Positions 23,965-31,206 of a stretch of 64,000 bases of DNA are shown in pieces; position 1 is the stretch's first letter; the number at the start of each line of letters is the position of its first letter. The position numbers and the translations under genes are program-made. The notes beneath the pieces are model-generated. The model worked only from the letters and a program-made list of their open reading frames with translations. It searched no databases and was not told the origin of the DNA. The DNA comes from an uncultured Clostridia bacterium (GTDB taxonomy: Bacteria; Bacillota; Clostridia; TANB77; CAG-508), in the NCBI GenBank assembly GCA_947581825.1, contig CANPVP010000001.1, positions 225,606 through 289,605 on the forward strand, read 5' to 3'.

Positions 23965-24888
23965 CTATAGATTTTCTCCTAATACAGGAATTATTTGTTT
24001 CTTTCTTGAAACTACACCTTCTAAGAATGCTACATTATTTTCAAGTTTTACATTATATGCTTTTTCTACACTAGATGCACAGTTACCAAGAACTATAGCT
24101 TTTGAATTACAAGCCATAATATCTGTAATTGCAAATACGAATAAATCTAATCCTTTATTGTCTATAACTTTTGTAATTTCAGATTCTATATCTTGTTGAT
24201 TTTTTAGAACGTCGTCGATTGCTACAGTATTTACTTGAGCAACAATTACTTTTTTTCCATTGATTTCACTTTGTTTTGCATCTAAATTTATTAATTCTTC
24301 AGATGAGAAACTGCTTAAGTCAGTTCCAGCTTTAAGCATATCTAATCCATATGTATTTATATCTACACCAGCAATTTTTGCAAGTTCTTCAGCAGTAGAT
24401 TTATCTGCTGGAGTACAAGTTGGTGAGTTGAATAATAAAGTATCAGATATAATTGCACTTAGCATAAGACCTGCAACTGTTTTGTTGACTTCTATATTAT
24501 TAGTTTTATATAAAGAATAAAGGATAGTTGCTGTACATCCAAAAGGTTTTACTGTAAAATCTAGAGGATATGCTGTATCAAAACCAGAGATACAGTGATG
24601 ATCTATTACTTTATATATTTTAGCATCTTTTATGCTATCAGCACTTTGCTTAAAATCATTGTGATCAACAAGAATAACTGTATCATCACTTGAAACATCA
24701 GAAATAACTTCTGGTGCTTGCACATTAAAATAATTTAGTGCGTATTGTGTTTCTTTATTTGGGTTTCCTAAACTACAAGCTTTAACATTTGTATTTTGTA
24801 AATTTGCTTCTAAATCTGCTACAACTATAGAAGATAAAATAGAATCTGTATCTGGATTTTTGTGTCCAAAAATTAATGTTTCTTTCAT
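23965..24888 (-). CDS. ppaC: Manganese-dependent inorganic pyrophosphatase (family II, DHH)
   Basis: A 307-residue family II pyrophosphatase that hydrolyses PPi to phosphate and pulls biosynthesis forward. Metal ligands are visible in GHKNPDTDSI near the N-terminus, in DHNDF, and in the DHH motif (VIDHHCISGF). The C-terminal DHHA2 domain ends with the active-site SRKKQIIP motif. Length is standard and no CBS regulatory domains are inserted. The ribosome binding site AAAAGGAGAA precedes the ATG. Confidence 0.95.
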   Translation of the reverse strand: MKETLIFGHKNPDTDSILSSIVVADLEANLQNTNVKACSLGNPNKETQYALNYFNVQAPEVISDVSSDDTVILVDHNDFKQSADSIKDAKIYKVIDHHCISGFDTAYPLDFTVKPFGCTATILYSLYKTNNIEVNKTVAGLMLSAIISDTLLFNSPTCTPADKSTAEELAKIAGVDINTYGLDMLKAGTDLSSFSSEELINLDAKQSEINGKKVIVAQVNTVAIDDVLKNQQDIESEITKVIDNKGLDLFVFAITDIMACNSKAIVLGNCASSVEKAYNVKLENNVAFLEGVVSRKKQIIPVLGENL

Positions 24889-24964
24889 ATAAATTCTCCT
24901 TTTAAAATATATTTATTAAATCCAATAGATTATATAATATAAAGTGCATAAAAACAAGTTGATT

Positions 24965-25672
24965 TTACATATTTATAGCACTTTCTAAAGCTAAAGTTAT
25001 CATCTGATGAAGAGATTCTTGTCTTTCTTCAGCTGAAAGATTTTCTTTAAATAAAAATGAGTCTGAAATAGTAAGTAAGCAACTAGCTTTTTTTCCTAAT
25101 GCTTGTGCATTGTGGAATAGAGCAAAGGATTCCATTTCAACTCCTAAACAGTTATGTTCGTCTCTAAGTTTATTAAAATCGCAAATGTCTGAATAAAATA
25201 CATCGCTACTATGGATAGTTCCTTTTGTTATAGGAATTCCTAAAGTATTTGCGGTATTTGAAATAATATCGTTTAATTCAGGACTTGAATTAATAGTATC
25301 TTTAGAATAGCCATTTTGATTCATAGCAAAACTAGATTCAGAATAAGCAGTATCTACAAGAACAACATCTAATAAACTTAATTTATCTGTATATGCACCA
25401 GCAGTACCAATTCTAATGATGTTTTCAACACCATAAAATTTATACAATTCATAAGAATAAATTCCAATGCTTGGCATTCCCATACCAGAAGCCATAACAC
25501 TTATTTCTTTATCTTTGTATTTTCCAGTATATGCTAGAATTCCTCTAACATCACTTACAAGTTTAGGTTTTGTTAAATACTTTTCTGCTACCATTTTAGC
25601 TCTAAAAGGATCTCCAGGCATTAGAACAGTTTTTGCAATTTCACCTTCTTGAGCTTTTATATGTGGTGTCAT
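24965..25672 (-). CDS. deoD: Purine-nucleoside phosphorylase DeoD-type
   Basis: A 235-residue hexameric phosphorylase that splits purine (deoxy)nucleosides to base and (deoxy)ribose-1-phosphate. Motifs: TPHIKAQEGEIAKTVLMPGD with phosphate site GDPFRA, GMGMPSIGIY, RIGTAG, and the nucleoside site VEMESFALF. The ribosome binding site ATAGGAGGTGG is excellent. It is transcribed toward ppaC with a gap of about 75 bases, so the two may share a transcript. Confidence 0.95.
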   Translation of the reverse strand: MTPHIKAQEGEIAKTVLMPGDPFRAKMVAEKYLTKPKLVSDVRGILAYTGKYKDKEISVMASGMGMPSIGIYSYELYKFYGVENIIRIGTAGAYTDKLSLLDVVLVDTAYSESSFAMNQNGYSKDTINSSPELNDIISNTANTLGIPITKGTIHSSDVFYSDICDFNKLRDEHNCLGVEMESFALFHNAQALGKKASCLLTISDSFLFKENLSAEERQESLHQMITLALESAINM

Positions 25673-25755
25673 AAAACCACCTCCTATCAGAAAGCATTAT
25701 ATCATAAAATTTTAATAATGCATAAAAAAAGATATAATTTTGTAATATTAATCCA

Positions 25756-25784
25756 TTGACTTTATGCAACATAAAAGGTACAAT
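25756..25784 (+). promoter_or_regulatory. Sigma-A-type promoter for the sortase gene
   Basis: TTGACT (25756-25761), 17-base spacer, TACAAT (25779-25784). Because this promoter covers the upstream in-frame ATG at 25764, translation must begin further downstream. Confidence 0.75.
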
Positions 25785-25817
25785 TATAGTAGAGATTTTG
25801 CGAATAGGGGGACAATG

Positions 25818-26576
25818 ATGAATCAAATCTTATGTACAGACGACTTTTTTGAAGAAAGAAAAAAAAGAGAAGAAGCAGAAGTAAAAAAACAAAAAAAGAC
25901 TAAACATTCTACAGGTACTTGGAAAATGAGCCTGAAAAGAATGGAAATGAAAACATTTGCATCAATAATAATAATATGCTGTATATGCTTAGTGTTTTCA
26001 TATTGTATATACGCATGTGGAATAATATTAAATACTGATGAAGGAACAGAGCAACTAGCAGTAGCAACAGAAAGCGAAAAGCCTGAGGAAGAAGTAAAAA
26101 CTGAAGAAAAAAAGGAAATTGTAACTACAAAACAATTAATTGGTTTAGAAAAAAAGGAGTACACAACAAGTAGTGGTGAAACATATAAAATATCAGCAAT
26201 ATTAAATATACCAAGCTTAGGGATTAAGTATCCAGTATTATCAGAGAATTCAGAAGAACTAATGACAATATCATTAAATAAATATTGGGGACCAGAACCA
26301 AACGAAGAAGGAAATTGCTGTATAGTAGGACACAACTACTTAAATAAAACTCACTTCGGTAAACTTCCAGGTATAAAAATCGGAGATGAAGTTGAAATTA
26401 CAGATGCAACTGGTAGAACTTTAACATATGTAGTATATGAAACTGATATAATAGATCCAGAAGACACAACATGTACATCGCAATTAACTAATGGAAGAAC
26501 AGAAATAACATTGATAACATGTGCAAATGGTGGAGCAACAAGATTTATAGCAAAATGCGTTGCAATAGAAAAATAA
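25818..26576 (+). CDS. Sortase (transpeptidase) family protein
   Basis: A 252-residue type II membrane protein: charged cytosolic N-terminus, one transmembrane helix (FASIIIICCICLVFSYCIYA), an acidic linker, and a sortase beta-barrel. The catalytic residues are His in VGHNY, Cys in TLITC and Arg in GATRFI. It joins sorting-signal proteins (LPXTG-like) to the cell wall, and two proteins with such signals are in this window (33007-34206 and 52680-58601). The ATG at 25818 is 6 bases after GGGGG. The TLITC signature with a compact domain suggests class D or B rather than A. Confidence 0.88.
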   Translation: MNQILCTDDFFEERKKREEAEVKKQKKTKHSTGTWKMSLKRMEMKTFASIIIICCICLVFSYCIYACGIILNTDEGTEQLAVATESEKPEEEVKTEEKKEIVTTKQLIGLEKKEYTTSSGETYKISAILNIPSLGIKYPVLSENSEELMTISLNKYWGPEPNEEGNCCIVGHNYLNKTHFGKLPGIKIGDEVEITDATGRTLTYVVYETDIIDPEDTTCTSQLTNGRTEITLITCANGGATRFIAKCVAIEK

Positions 26577-26583
26577 GAAATAT

Positions 26584-26616
26584 AAAAGGTACGATAAAAA
26601 TCGTATCTTTTTTTCT
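26584..26616 (+). terminator. Rho-independent terminator after the sortase gene
   Basis: GGTACGAT/ATCGTATC stem with an AAAA loop followed by T7. Confidence 0.85.
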
Positions 26617-26653
26617 TTTATAAAAAAAAGTATAAAAAAATCCTCAAAAACTA

Positions 26654-26719
26654 TTGCAAAATAAAATTTGTTATAGTACACTTTATATGAAGTGGAGAGA
26701 AGTGGAGTAAAGTGTCACG
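26654..26719 (+). promoter_or_regulatory. mraZ promoter region with tandem MraZ-box-like repeats
   Basis: A possible promoter TTGCAA-17-TACACT (26654-26682) is followed by three direct repeats spaced exactly 10 bp: AAGTGGAGAG (26690), AAGTGGAGTA (26700), AAGTGTCACG (26710). MraZ is known to bind tandem GTGG-type boxes of 10-bp period at its own promoter, so this is the expected autoregulatory operator of the dcw cluster. Confidence 0.65.
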
Positions 26720-26742
26720 AAAAAGAGGAGAGGTGAGGCAAG

Positions 26743-27171
26743 GTGTTATTAGGTACTTATGAGCATTCAATTGATGCAAAAGGTAGAGCTATAATGCCAG
26801 CCAAGCTTAGAGAAGACATCGGTGAGAGCTTTGTAATAACAAAAGGTCTTGATGGTTGTTTATTTGCTTTCTCAAAAAAAGAATGGGAAGAATTTGAACA
26901 AAAATTAAAATCACTACCACTTACAAATAAAGCAGCAAGAGATTCTGTAAGATTCTTCTTAGCAGGGGCAATGGAGTGTGAAATAGATAAACAAGGAAGA
27001 TTTTTAATATCAAATGAATTGAGAAATCATGCACATTTAGATAAAGAAATTGTAATTGTTGGTGTTATCACAAGACTAGAAATATGGAATAGAGAAGAAT
27101 GGCAGAAATATAACAATAGATCAAATTCAACAGAAGATATTGAACAAACAATGTCAGAACTAGGTATATAA
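26743..27171 (+). CDS. mraZ: Transcriptional regulator MraZ
   Basis: A 142-residue DNA-binding protein of the AbrB-like swapped-hairpin fold with two repeats (YEHSIDAKGRAIMPAKLRED; CEIDKQGRFLISNELRNHA). First gene of the division and cell-wall cluster, which it represses. It begins with GTG behind GAGGTGAGG. Tandem 10-bp boxes precede it. A long AT-rich gap of 348 bases separates it from rsmH, unlike the usual tight spacing. Confidence 0.95.
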   Translation: MLLGTYEHSIDAKGRAIMPAKLREDIGESFVITKGLDGCLFAFSKKEWEEFEQKLKSLPLTNKAARDSVRFFLAGAMECEIDKQGRFLISNELRNHAHLDKEIVIVGVITRLEIWNREEWQKYNNRSNSTEDIEQTMSELGI

Positions 27172-27189
27172 CTTGAAAAAGTTTATATA

Positions 27190-27392
27190 ACATACTAAAG
27201 ATAAAATTTAAAAGATACAAAAGAAAAAATTTAGAATTGTTACTCTAAAAAAAGAATTTTACAAAAGAAAAAATAAAAAAATACTAAAGAAAAAAATATT
27301 TTAAAGTATACCAAAGAAAAAATTTTTAATTATACTAAAGCTAACAAATAAAATACAAAAGATTTTTTAAATAAAATACAAAAGAAATAAAT
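27190..27392 (+). repeat. Periodic ATACNAAAG(AAAAAA) motif array between mraZ and rsmH
   Basis: The first 200 bases of the mraZ-rsmH gap contain eight copies of ATACNAAAG, most followed by an A run, starting near 27192, 27216, 27259, 27281, 27307, 27332, 27353 and 27377. Spacing is 21-26 bp except one double interval. There is no open frame. The rest of the gap (27393-27519) holds a hairpin ACAGTTGGT/ACCAACTGT (27407-27438) and nothing else I can name. A further copy occurs near 38018 before murE. Confidence 0.55.
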
Positions 27393-27519
27393 TTAATTAA
27401 AAGTAGACAGTTGGTGTCAATTTAGTAGTACCAACTGTTTACAATATATAGAGAAAAGCGCAGTCAATGCGTTTATCGTCGTTACAAGATTTTTTATTTT
27501 GATATAAACGAGGTATAAA

Positions 27520-28458
27520 GTGGAATTTAATCATAAGCCAGTATTGTTAGATGAATGTATAAATGGATTAAATATTAAAAAAGATGGAATATATATTGAT
27601 GGAACACTTGGAGGGGCAGGTCATAGTAGAAAAATATTAGAGAATCTTTCAGAAAAAGGAACTCTAATTGGTATAGATAGAGATGAGGAAGCTTTAAGTG
27701 TCGCCAAAGAACGCCTAAAAGAATATAAGAATGTAATTTATGTGCATGGAAATCATGATAATATAAAGAATATAATTCAAGAGTTAGGAATAGAAAAAGT
27801 TGATGGAATATTACTTGATTTAGGAGTATCTTCATATCAGTTGGATGAAGAAAAAAGAGGCTTTAGCTATATGAAAGAAAGTGAACTAGACATGAGAATG
27901 GATAAGTCTCAATCGTTAACTGCTAAAGAAGTAATAAATACATATAGTGAAGAAAAATTATCACAAATATTATTTGAATATGGAGAAGAAAAATTTGCAA
28001 AAAAAATAGCAAATAATATATGTAAAGTTAGAAAAGAGAAAACTATAGAAACAACAAAAGAACTTGTTGAAATTATTGAAAATAGTATACCTTTTTCACA
28101 TAAAAAAGATGGACATCCTGCAAAAAGAACTTTTCAAGCAATAAGAATCGAAGTAAATAATGAAATAGAACCTTTATATAATACTGTTAGAGATTGTATA
28201 GATGTATTAAATGAGGGTGGAAGACTTTGTGTAATAACATTTCATTCTCTAGAAGATAGAGCGGTTAAAAATGCATATGCAGATGCTGTAGGAAAATGTA
28301 CTTGCCCAAAAGATTTACCATATTGTGTTTGCAATTATAAGTCTTTAGGTAAGGTTATAAATAAAAAGCCTATAGTAGCAGATGATAAAGAGCAAGAAGA
28401 AAATTCAAGAGCAAAAAGTGCAAAACTTAGAATTTTTGAGAGAAATAATCAAAAGTAA
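27520..28458 (+). CDS. rsmH: 16S rRNA (cytosine(1402)-N4)-methyltransferase RsmH
   Basis: A 312-residue SAM-dependent methyltransferase (MraW) that modifies C1402 in the ribosomal decoding centre. It starts FNHKPVLLDECINGLNI; the SAM motif is DGTLGGAGHSRKIL, followed by IDRDEEAL, GILLDLGVSSYQLD and the C-terminal FHSLEDRAVKNAY. The start codon is GTG at 27520. It sits in the usual position between mraZ and ftsL. A Cys-rich segment (CTCPKDLPYCVC) is typical of the family. Confidence 0.95.
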   Translation: MEFNHKPVLLDECINGLNIKKDGIYIDGTLGGAGHSRKILENLSEKGTLIGIDRDEEALSVAKERLKEYKNVIYVHGNHDNIKNIIQELGIEKVDGILLDLGVSSYQLDEEKRGFSYMKESELDMRMDKSQSLTAKEVINTYSEEKLSQILFEYGEEKFAKKIANNICKVRKEKTIETTKELVEIIENSIPFSHKKDGHPAKRTFQAIRIEVNNEIEPLYNTVRDCIDVLNEGGRLCVITFHSLEDRAVKNAYADAVGKCTCPKDLPYCVCNYKSLGKVINKKPIVADDKEQEENSRAKSAKLRIFERNNQK

Positions 28459-28495
28459 AAAAAGATAGAATTTACGAAAGAAGGGAGGGAGTAAC

Positions 28496-29050
28496 TTGGC
28501 ATATGGAAATAAATATCAATATGGAACTAGTCCGAGAAAGATAGCTCCAGAATATCGACCTGTTCGAAAACAGGCTACTAAAACAAAAACTACTGCAAGA
28601 AAACCTCAGACAAATGTCAGAAAAACTCAACCTCCACAAAATAGTAGAAAAGTAAGAATGAGTCCAGCTCAAAAAGCAAAACTTAAACAGGAAAAAAGGA
28701 TGAAAAGTAAAGTAATTGCCATAGTATTATTTGTATTTACAGTATTATTTATTATAAGTTATAGAAGCTCCCTTATTTCACAGAATTTTGCAGAAATAAA
28801 AGATTTAAAAACGGAACTAGAAACATTAGAAAAAGAAAATCAACAATTAAGTGTCGGAATAGAAGCTGCACTAAATTTAAATAATATAGAAAAAATAGCA
28901 ACTAAAAAGTTAGGAATGCAAAAATTAAAATCTGATCAAATTGTATATTTAAATTTAGATAAAGAGGATTATATACAGCCAGCATCTGAAGAAGTAGAAA
29001 TGGAAGAAAATCAAAATTTTATTCAAAAGTTAATAAGTAAAATATTTTAG
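28496..29050 (+). CDS. ftsL: Cell division protein FtsL/DivIC-like
   Basis: A 184-residue bitopic protein with a long basic, Gln/Thr-rich cytosolic N-terminus (about 70 residues), one transmembrane helix (VIAIVLFVFTVLFIISY), then an extracytoplasmic coiled coil (LKTELETLEKENQQLSVGIE) and the conserved IEKIATKKLGMQK motif of septum formation initiators. It starts with TTG preceded by GGGAGGGAG. Position between rsmH and the PBP gene identifies it as the FtsL of the dcw cluster, which recruits and activates the septal synthase FtsW-PBP. Confidence 0.88.
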   Translation: MAYGNKYQYGTSPRKIAPEYRPVRKQATKTKTTARKPQTNVRKTQPPQNSRKVRMSPAQKAKLKQEKRMKSKVIAIVLFVFTVLFIISYRSSLISQNFAEIKDLKTELETLEKENQQLSVGIEAALNLNNIEKIATKKLGMQKLKSDQIVYLNLDKEDYIQPASEEVEMEENQNFIQKLISKIF

Positions 29051-29076
29051 AGGTTCTAATATAGAACCTCTTTTAT
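29049..29076 (+). terminator. Hairpin between ftsL and the PBP gene
   Basis: AGAGGTTCT/AGAACCTCT stem (29049-29057 with 29063-29071) followed by TTTAT, 23 bases before the PBP start. It could act as a partial terminator within the operon. Confidence 0.55.
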
Positions 29077-29098
29077 ATAATATTATGGGTGATTAATA

Positions 29099-30817
29099 AT
29101 GATTAGTTCCAATATAAAAACAAAACGAAGGATAAAAAGATTGCTTATAGTAGCATGTATAATTTTAGCTTTATTAGTGATTAGAATTGGAGTTATACAA
29201 TTTATAGATGGCGAAAGATTAAAAACAATGGCTTTAGAACAACAATCTAAAGATAGAAAAGTTAGTGCAAAAAGGGGGACTATATATGATGCTACAGAGA
29301 AAAATATTCTAGCCGTTAGCAGTAGTGTTGAAACTGTGACAATAAATCCTACAAATATAGTACAAGGAGATAAAGAAAAAGTAGCAAGAGCATTGGCAGA
29401 TATTTTTGAGCTTGATTATGAAACAATATTAAAAAAAGTAAAGAAAAAAAGTTCAATTGAAACAATTATTAGAAAAGTAGATAAAGAAAAAACTGATGAA
29501 TTAAGAGTATGGTTAAAAGAAAATAATATTAGCGTTGGTGTAAATATAGATGAAGATTCTAAAAGATTTTATCCCTATAATACATTAGCATCTCAAATAA
29601 TTGGTTTTACTGGTAGTGATAATCAAGGCTTAGATGGATTAGAAGCAAAATATGATGGTGTGTTAAGTGGTGATGAGGGAAAAATTACTAAAGTTACTGA
29701 TGCAGTTGGTGGTGAAATAGAAAAAGAAAATGAGGAATACATATATCCAACAGCTGGAAATGATATAGTTCTATCTATAGATGTAAATATTCAATCTATA
29801 GTTGAAAAATATTTATCGGAAGCTTGTATAGATAATGAATGTACAGATGGAGGAAATGTTATTGTTATGAATCCAAATACTGGAGATGTTTTAGCTATGG
29901 CAACATATCCTGGGTACAATCTAAATGAACCATATACGATAAATAATGAAAATTTACTAAGTATGTGGGATAGTTTACCACAAGAAGAAAAAACTAAAAA
30001 TCTTCAACAAATGTGGAGAAATAAAGCTATTGCAGATACATATGAACCAGGTTCAACTTTTAAATTGATAACAACATCAGCATCTTTAGAAGAGGGAATA
30101 GTAACTGATATTGATGCAATGAGATTTGCATGCACTGGGTCAATAAATATTGCGGGAACTAGGATTAAATGTTGGAGATATTATAGACCACATGGTAGTG
30201 AAAGTTTAAGAACAGCCCTAATGAATTCGTGTAATCCAATTTTTATTGGACTTGGGCAACAGCTAGGAGTGAATACTTATTATAAATACTTAAATAAATT
30301 TGGTTTATTACAAAAAACTGGAATAGATTTGCCGGGAGAGGCTAATAGTATATTTTTGAAAGAAGATAAAGTAGGTCCTGTAGAGTTGGCAACAATATCT
30401 TTTGGACAGAGATTTGAAATAACACCAATTCAATTGATAACTGCAGTTTCTAGTATAGCAAATGGAGGAGAACTAATAACACCAAGACTCGTGAAAAAAA
30501 TAATAGATACAGAAAGTGGTGAAGTAAACGAAACAGAGATAAAAAAGAAGGAGAGAGTAATATCAGAAGAAAATGCAAAAAAAGTTTTGGATATGATGCA
30601 TTCAGTAGTAGCAGAAGGCACTGGAAAAAATGCCCAGGTACCAGGCTTTACAGTAGGAGGAAAAACAGGAACATCAGAAGATGGTGTTAATACCAATAAA
30701 TATGTTACATCTTTTATAGGTGTAGCACCAATATCATCTCCAGAAGTAGTAGTGTTAGTAACTTTATATAATCCAGTAGGAGAAGGGGGACATCAAGGAG
30801 GTGCATGGTATATTTAG
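29099..30817 (+). CDS. spoVD: Transpeptidase penicillin-binding protein (SpoVD/FtsI type), N-terminal part, interrupted by an inserted element
   Basis: A 572-residue frame for a class B PBP, which cross-links septal or spore peptidoglycan outside the membrane. It has an N-terminal transmembrane helix (LIVACIILALLVIRIGVIQF), dimerisation domain, and a transpeptidase domain with STFK (Ser319), SCN (Ser377) and KTGTSE (Lys522). The frame stops early: after ...GGHQGGA it enters a mobile element and adds WYI. The missing C-terminal 92 residues (last helix and PASTA domain) are at 37709-37990. Rejoining gives 661 residues, close to SpoVD. As it stands the enzyme lacks the final helix of the catalytic domain and is probably unstable or inactive. 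Confidence 0.9.
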   Translation: MISSNIKTKRRIKRLLIVACIILALLVIRIGVIQFIDGERLKTMALEQQSKDRKVSAKRGTIYDATEKNILAVSSSVETVTINPTNIVQGDKEKVARALADIFELDYETILKKVKKKSSIETIIRKVDKEKTDELRVWLKENNISVGVNIDEDSKRFYPYNTLASQIIGFTGSDNQGLDGLEAKYDGVLSGDEGKITKVTDAVGGEIEKENEEYIYPTAGNDIVLSIDVNIQSIVEKYLSEACIDNECTDGGNVIVMNPNTGDVLAMATYPGYNLNEPYTINNENLLSMWDSLPQEEKTKNLQQMWRNKAIADTYEPGSTFKLITTSASLEEGIVTDIDAMRFACTGSINIAGTRIKCWRYYRPHGSESLRTALMNSCNPIFIGLGQQLGVNTYYKYLNKFGLLQKTGIDLPGEANSIFLKEDKVGPVELATISFGQRFEITPIQLITAVSSIANGGELITPRLVKKIIDTESGEVNETEIKKKERVISEENAKKVLDMMHSVVAEGTGKNAQVPGFTVGGKTGTSEDGVNTNKYVTSFIGVAPISSPEVVVLVTLYNPVGEGGHQGGAWYI

Positions 30818-30825
30818 TAACTACA
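30794..30825 (+). other. attL: core repeat plus inner inverted arm
   Basis: Core CAAGGAGGTGC (30794-30804), then the inner arm GGTATATTTAGTAACTACA (30807-30825). The outer side is PBP coding sequence. The arm matches the reverse complement of the attR arm at 17 of 19 positions. Confidence 0.8.
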
Positions 30826-30831
30826 AAGAGA

Positions 30832-30877
30832 TTGAATGCATTCAATAAAATTCACAAAATTTGTTGAATATATTCAA
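30832..30877. promoter_or_regulatory. Two 14-bp perfect palindromes just inside attL
   Basis: TTGAATGCATTCAA (30832-30845) and TTGAATATATTCAA (30864-30877) are both perfect palindromes sharing the outer six bases on each side. Their centres are 32 bp apart, about three helical turns. They look like operator sites for a dimeric DNA-binding protein controlling the recombinase or assembling the excision complex. Confidence 0.55.
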
Positions 30878-30894
30878 TAAAAATAAAAAATACA

Positions 30895-30938
30895 AAAAAT
30901 CACGTTTGAGGTTAGAAAACTTTCAACGTGATTTTTGT
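30895..30938 (+). terminator. Rho-independent terminator inside the left end of the element
   Basis: AATCACGTT/AACGTGATT stem (30898-30906 with 30925-30933) with an interrupted inner part and T5 after. It would stop transcription entering from the truncated PBP gene. Confidence 0.75.
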
Positions 30939-31013
30939 TTTTATATATAATGTAATAAAACTTCTTTTAAAGAATAGAATTGAATAACTAATACTTTATA
31001 AGGAGAAAACAAA

Positions 31014-31175
31014 TTGAAAAATCAAAGTATAAAGATAGAAAATTTATTAAAAGTAGGAGACTTATATCAATTAAAGGTAGGAAATATGTGTGTAGAAATG
31101 GTATATTCTGAAAACAATAAAAGTTTTAATGAATGCATGTTAAACATTTTTAAACAAAAGTTAAAGAGAAATTGA
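31014..31175 (+). CDS. Small protein upstream of the serine recombinase (53 aa)
   Basis: A TTG-initiated frame with ribosome binding site AAGGAGAAAAC. It encodes MKNQSIKIENLLKVGDLYQL... ending SFNECMLNIFKQKLKRN. It is located directly before the recombinase gene (31 bases from stop to next start) in the same direction. Small proteins of similar size and C-terminal pattern often precede large serine recombinases in clostridial elements, so it may be a recombination accessory or directionality factor, but this is inference. A real gene is supported by the ribosome binding site and by the uninterrupted frame. Confidence 0.5.
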   Translation: MKNQSIKIENLLKVGDLYQLKVGNMCVEMVYSENNKSFNECMLNIFKQKLKRN

Positions 31176-31206
31176 ATACTATTAAAAAAGGGGGCAAGTA
31201 ATAATT

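Noticed and set aside
25823..26335. 170-residue minus-strand frame across the sortase gene
   Set aside because: It overlaps the sortase fully, has no ribosome binding site, and the sortase catalytic motifs and promoter support the plus strand.
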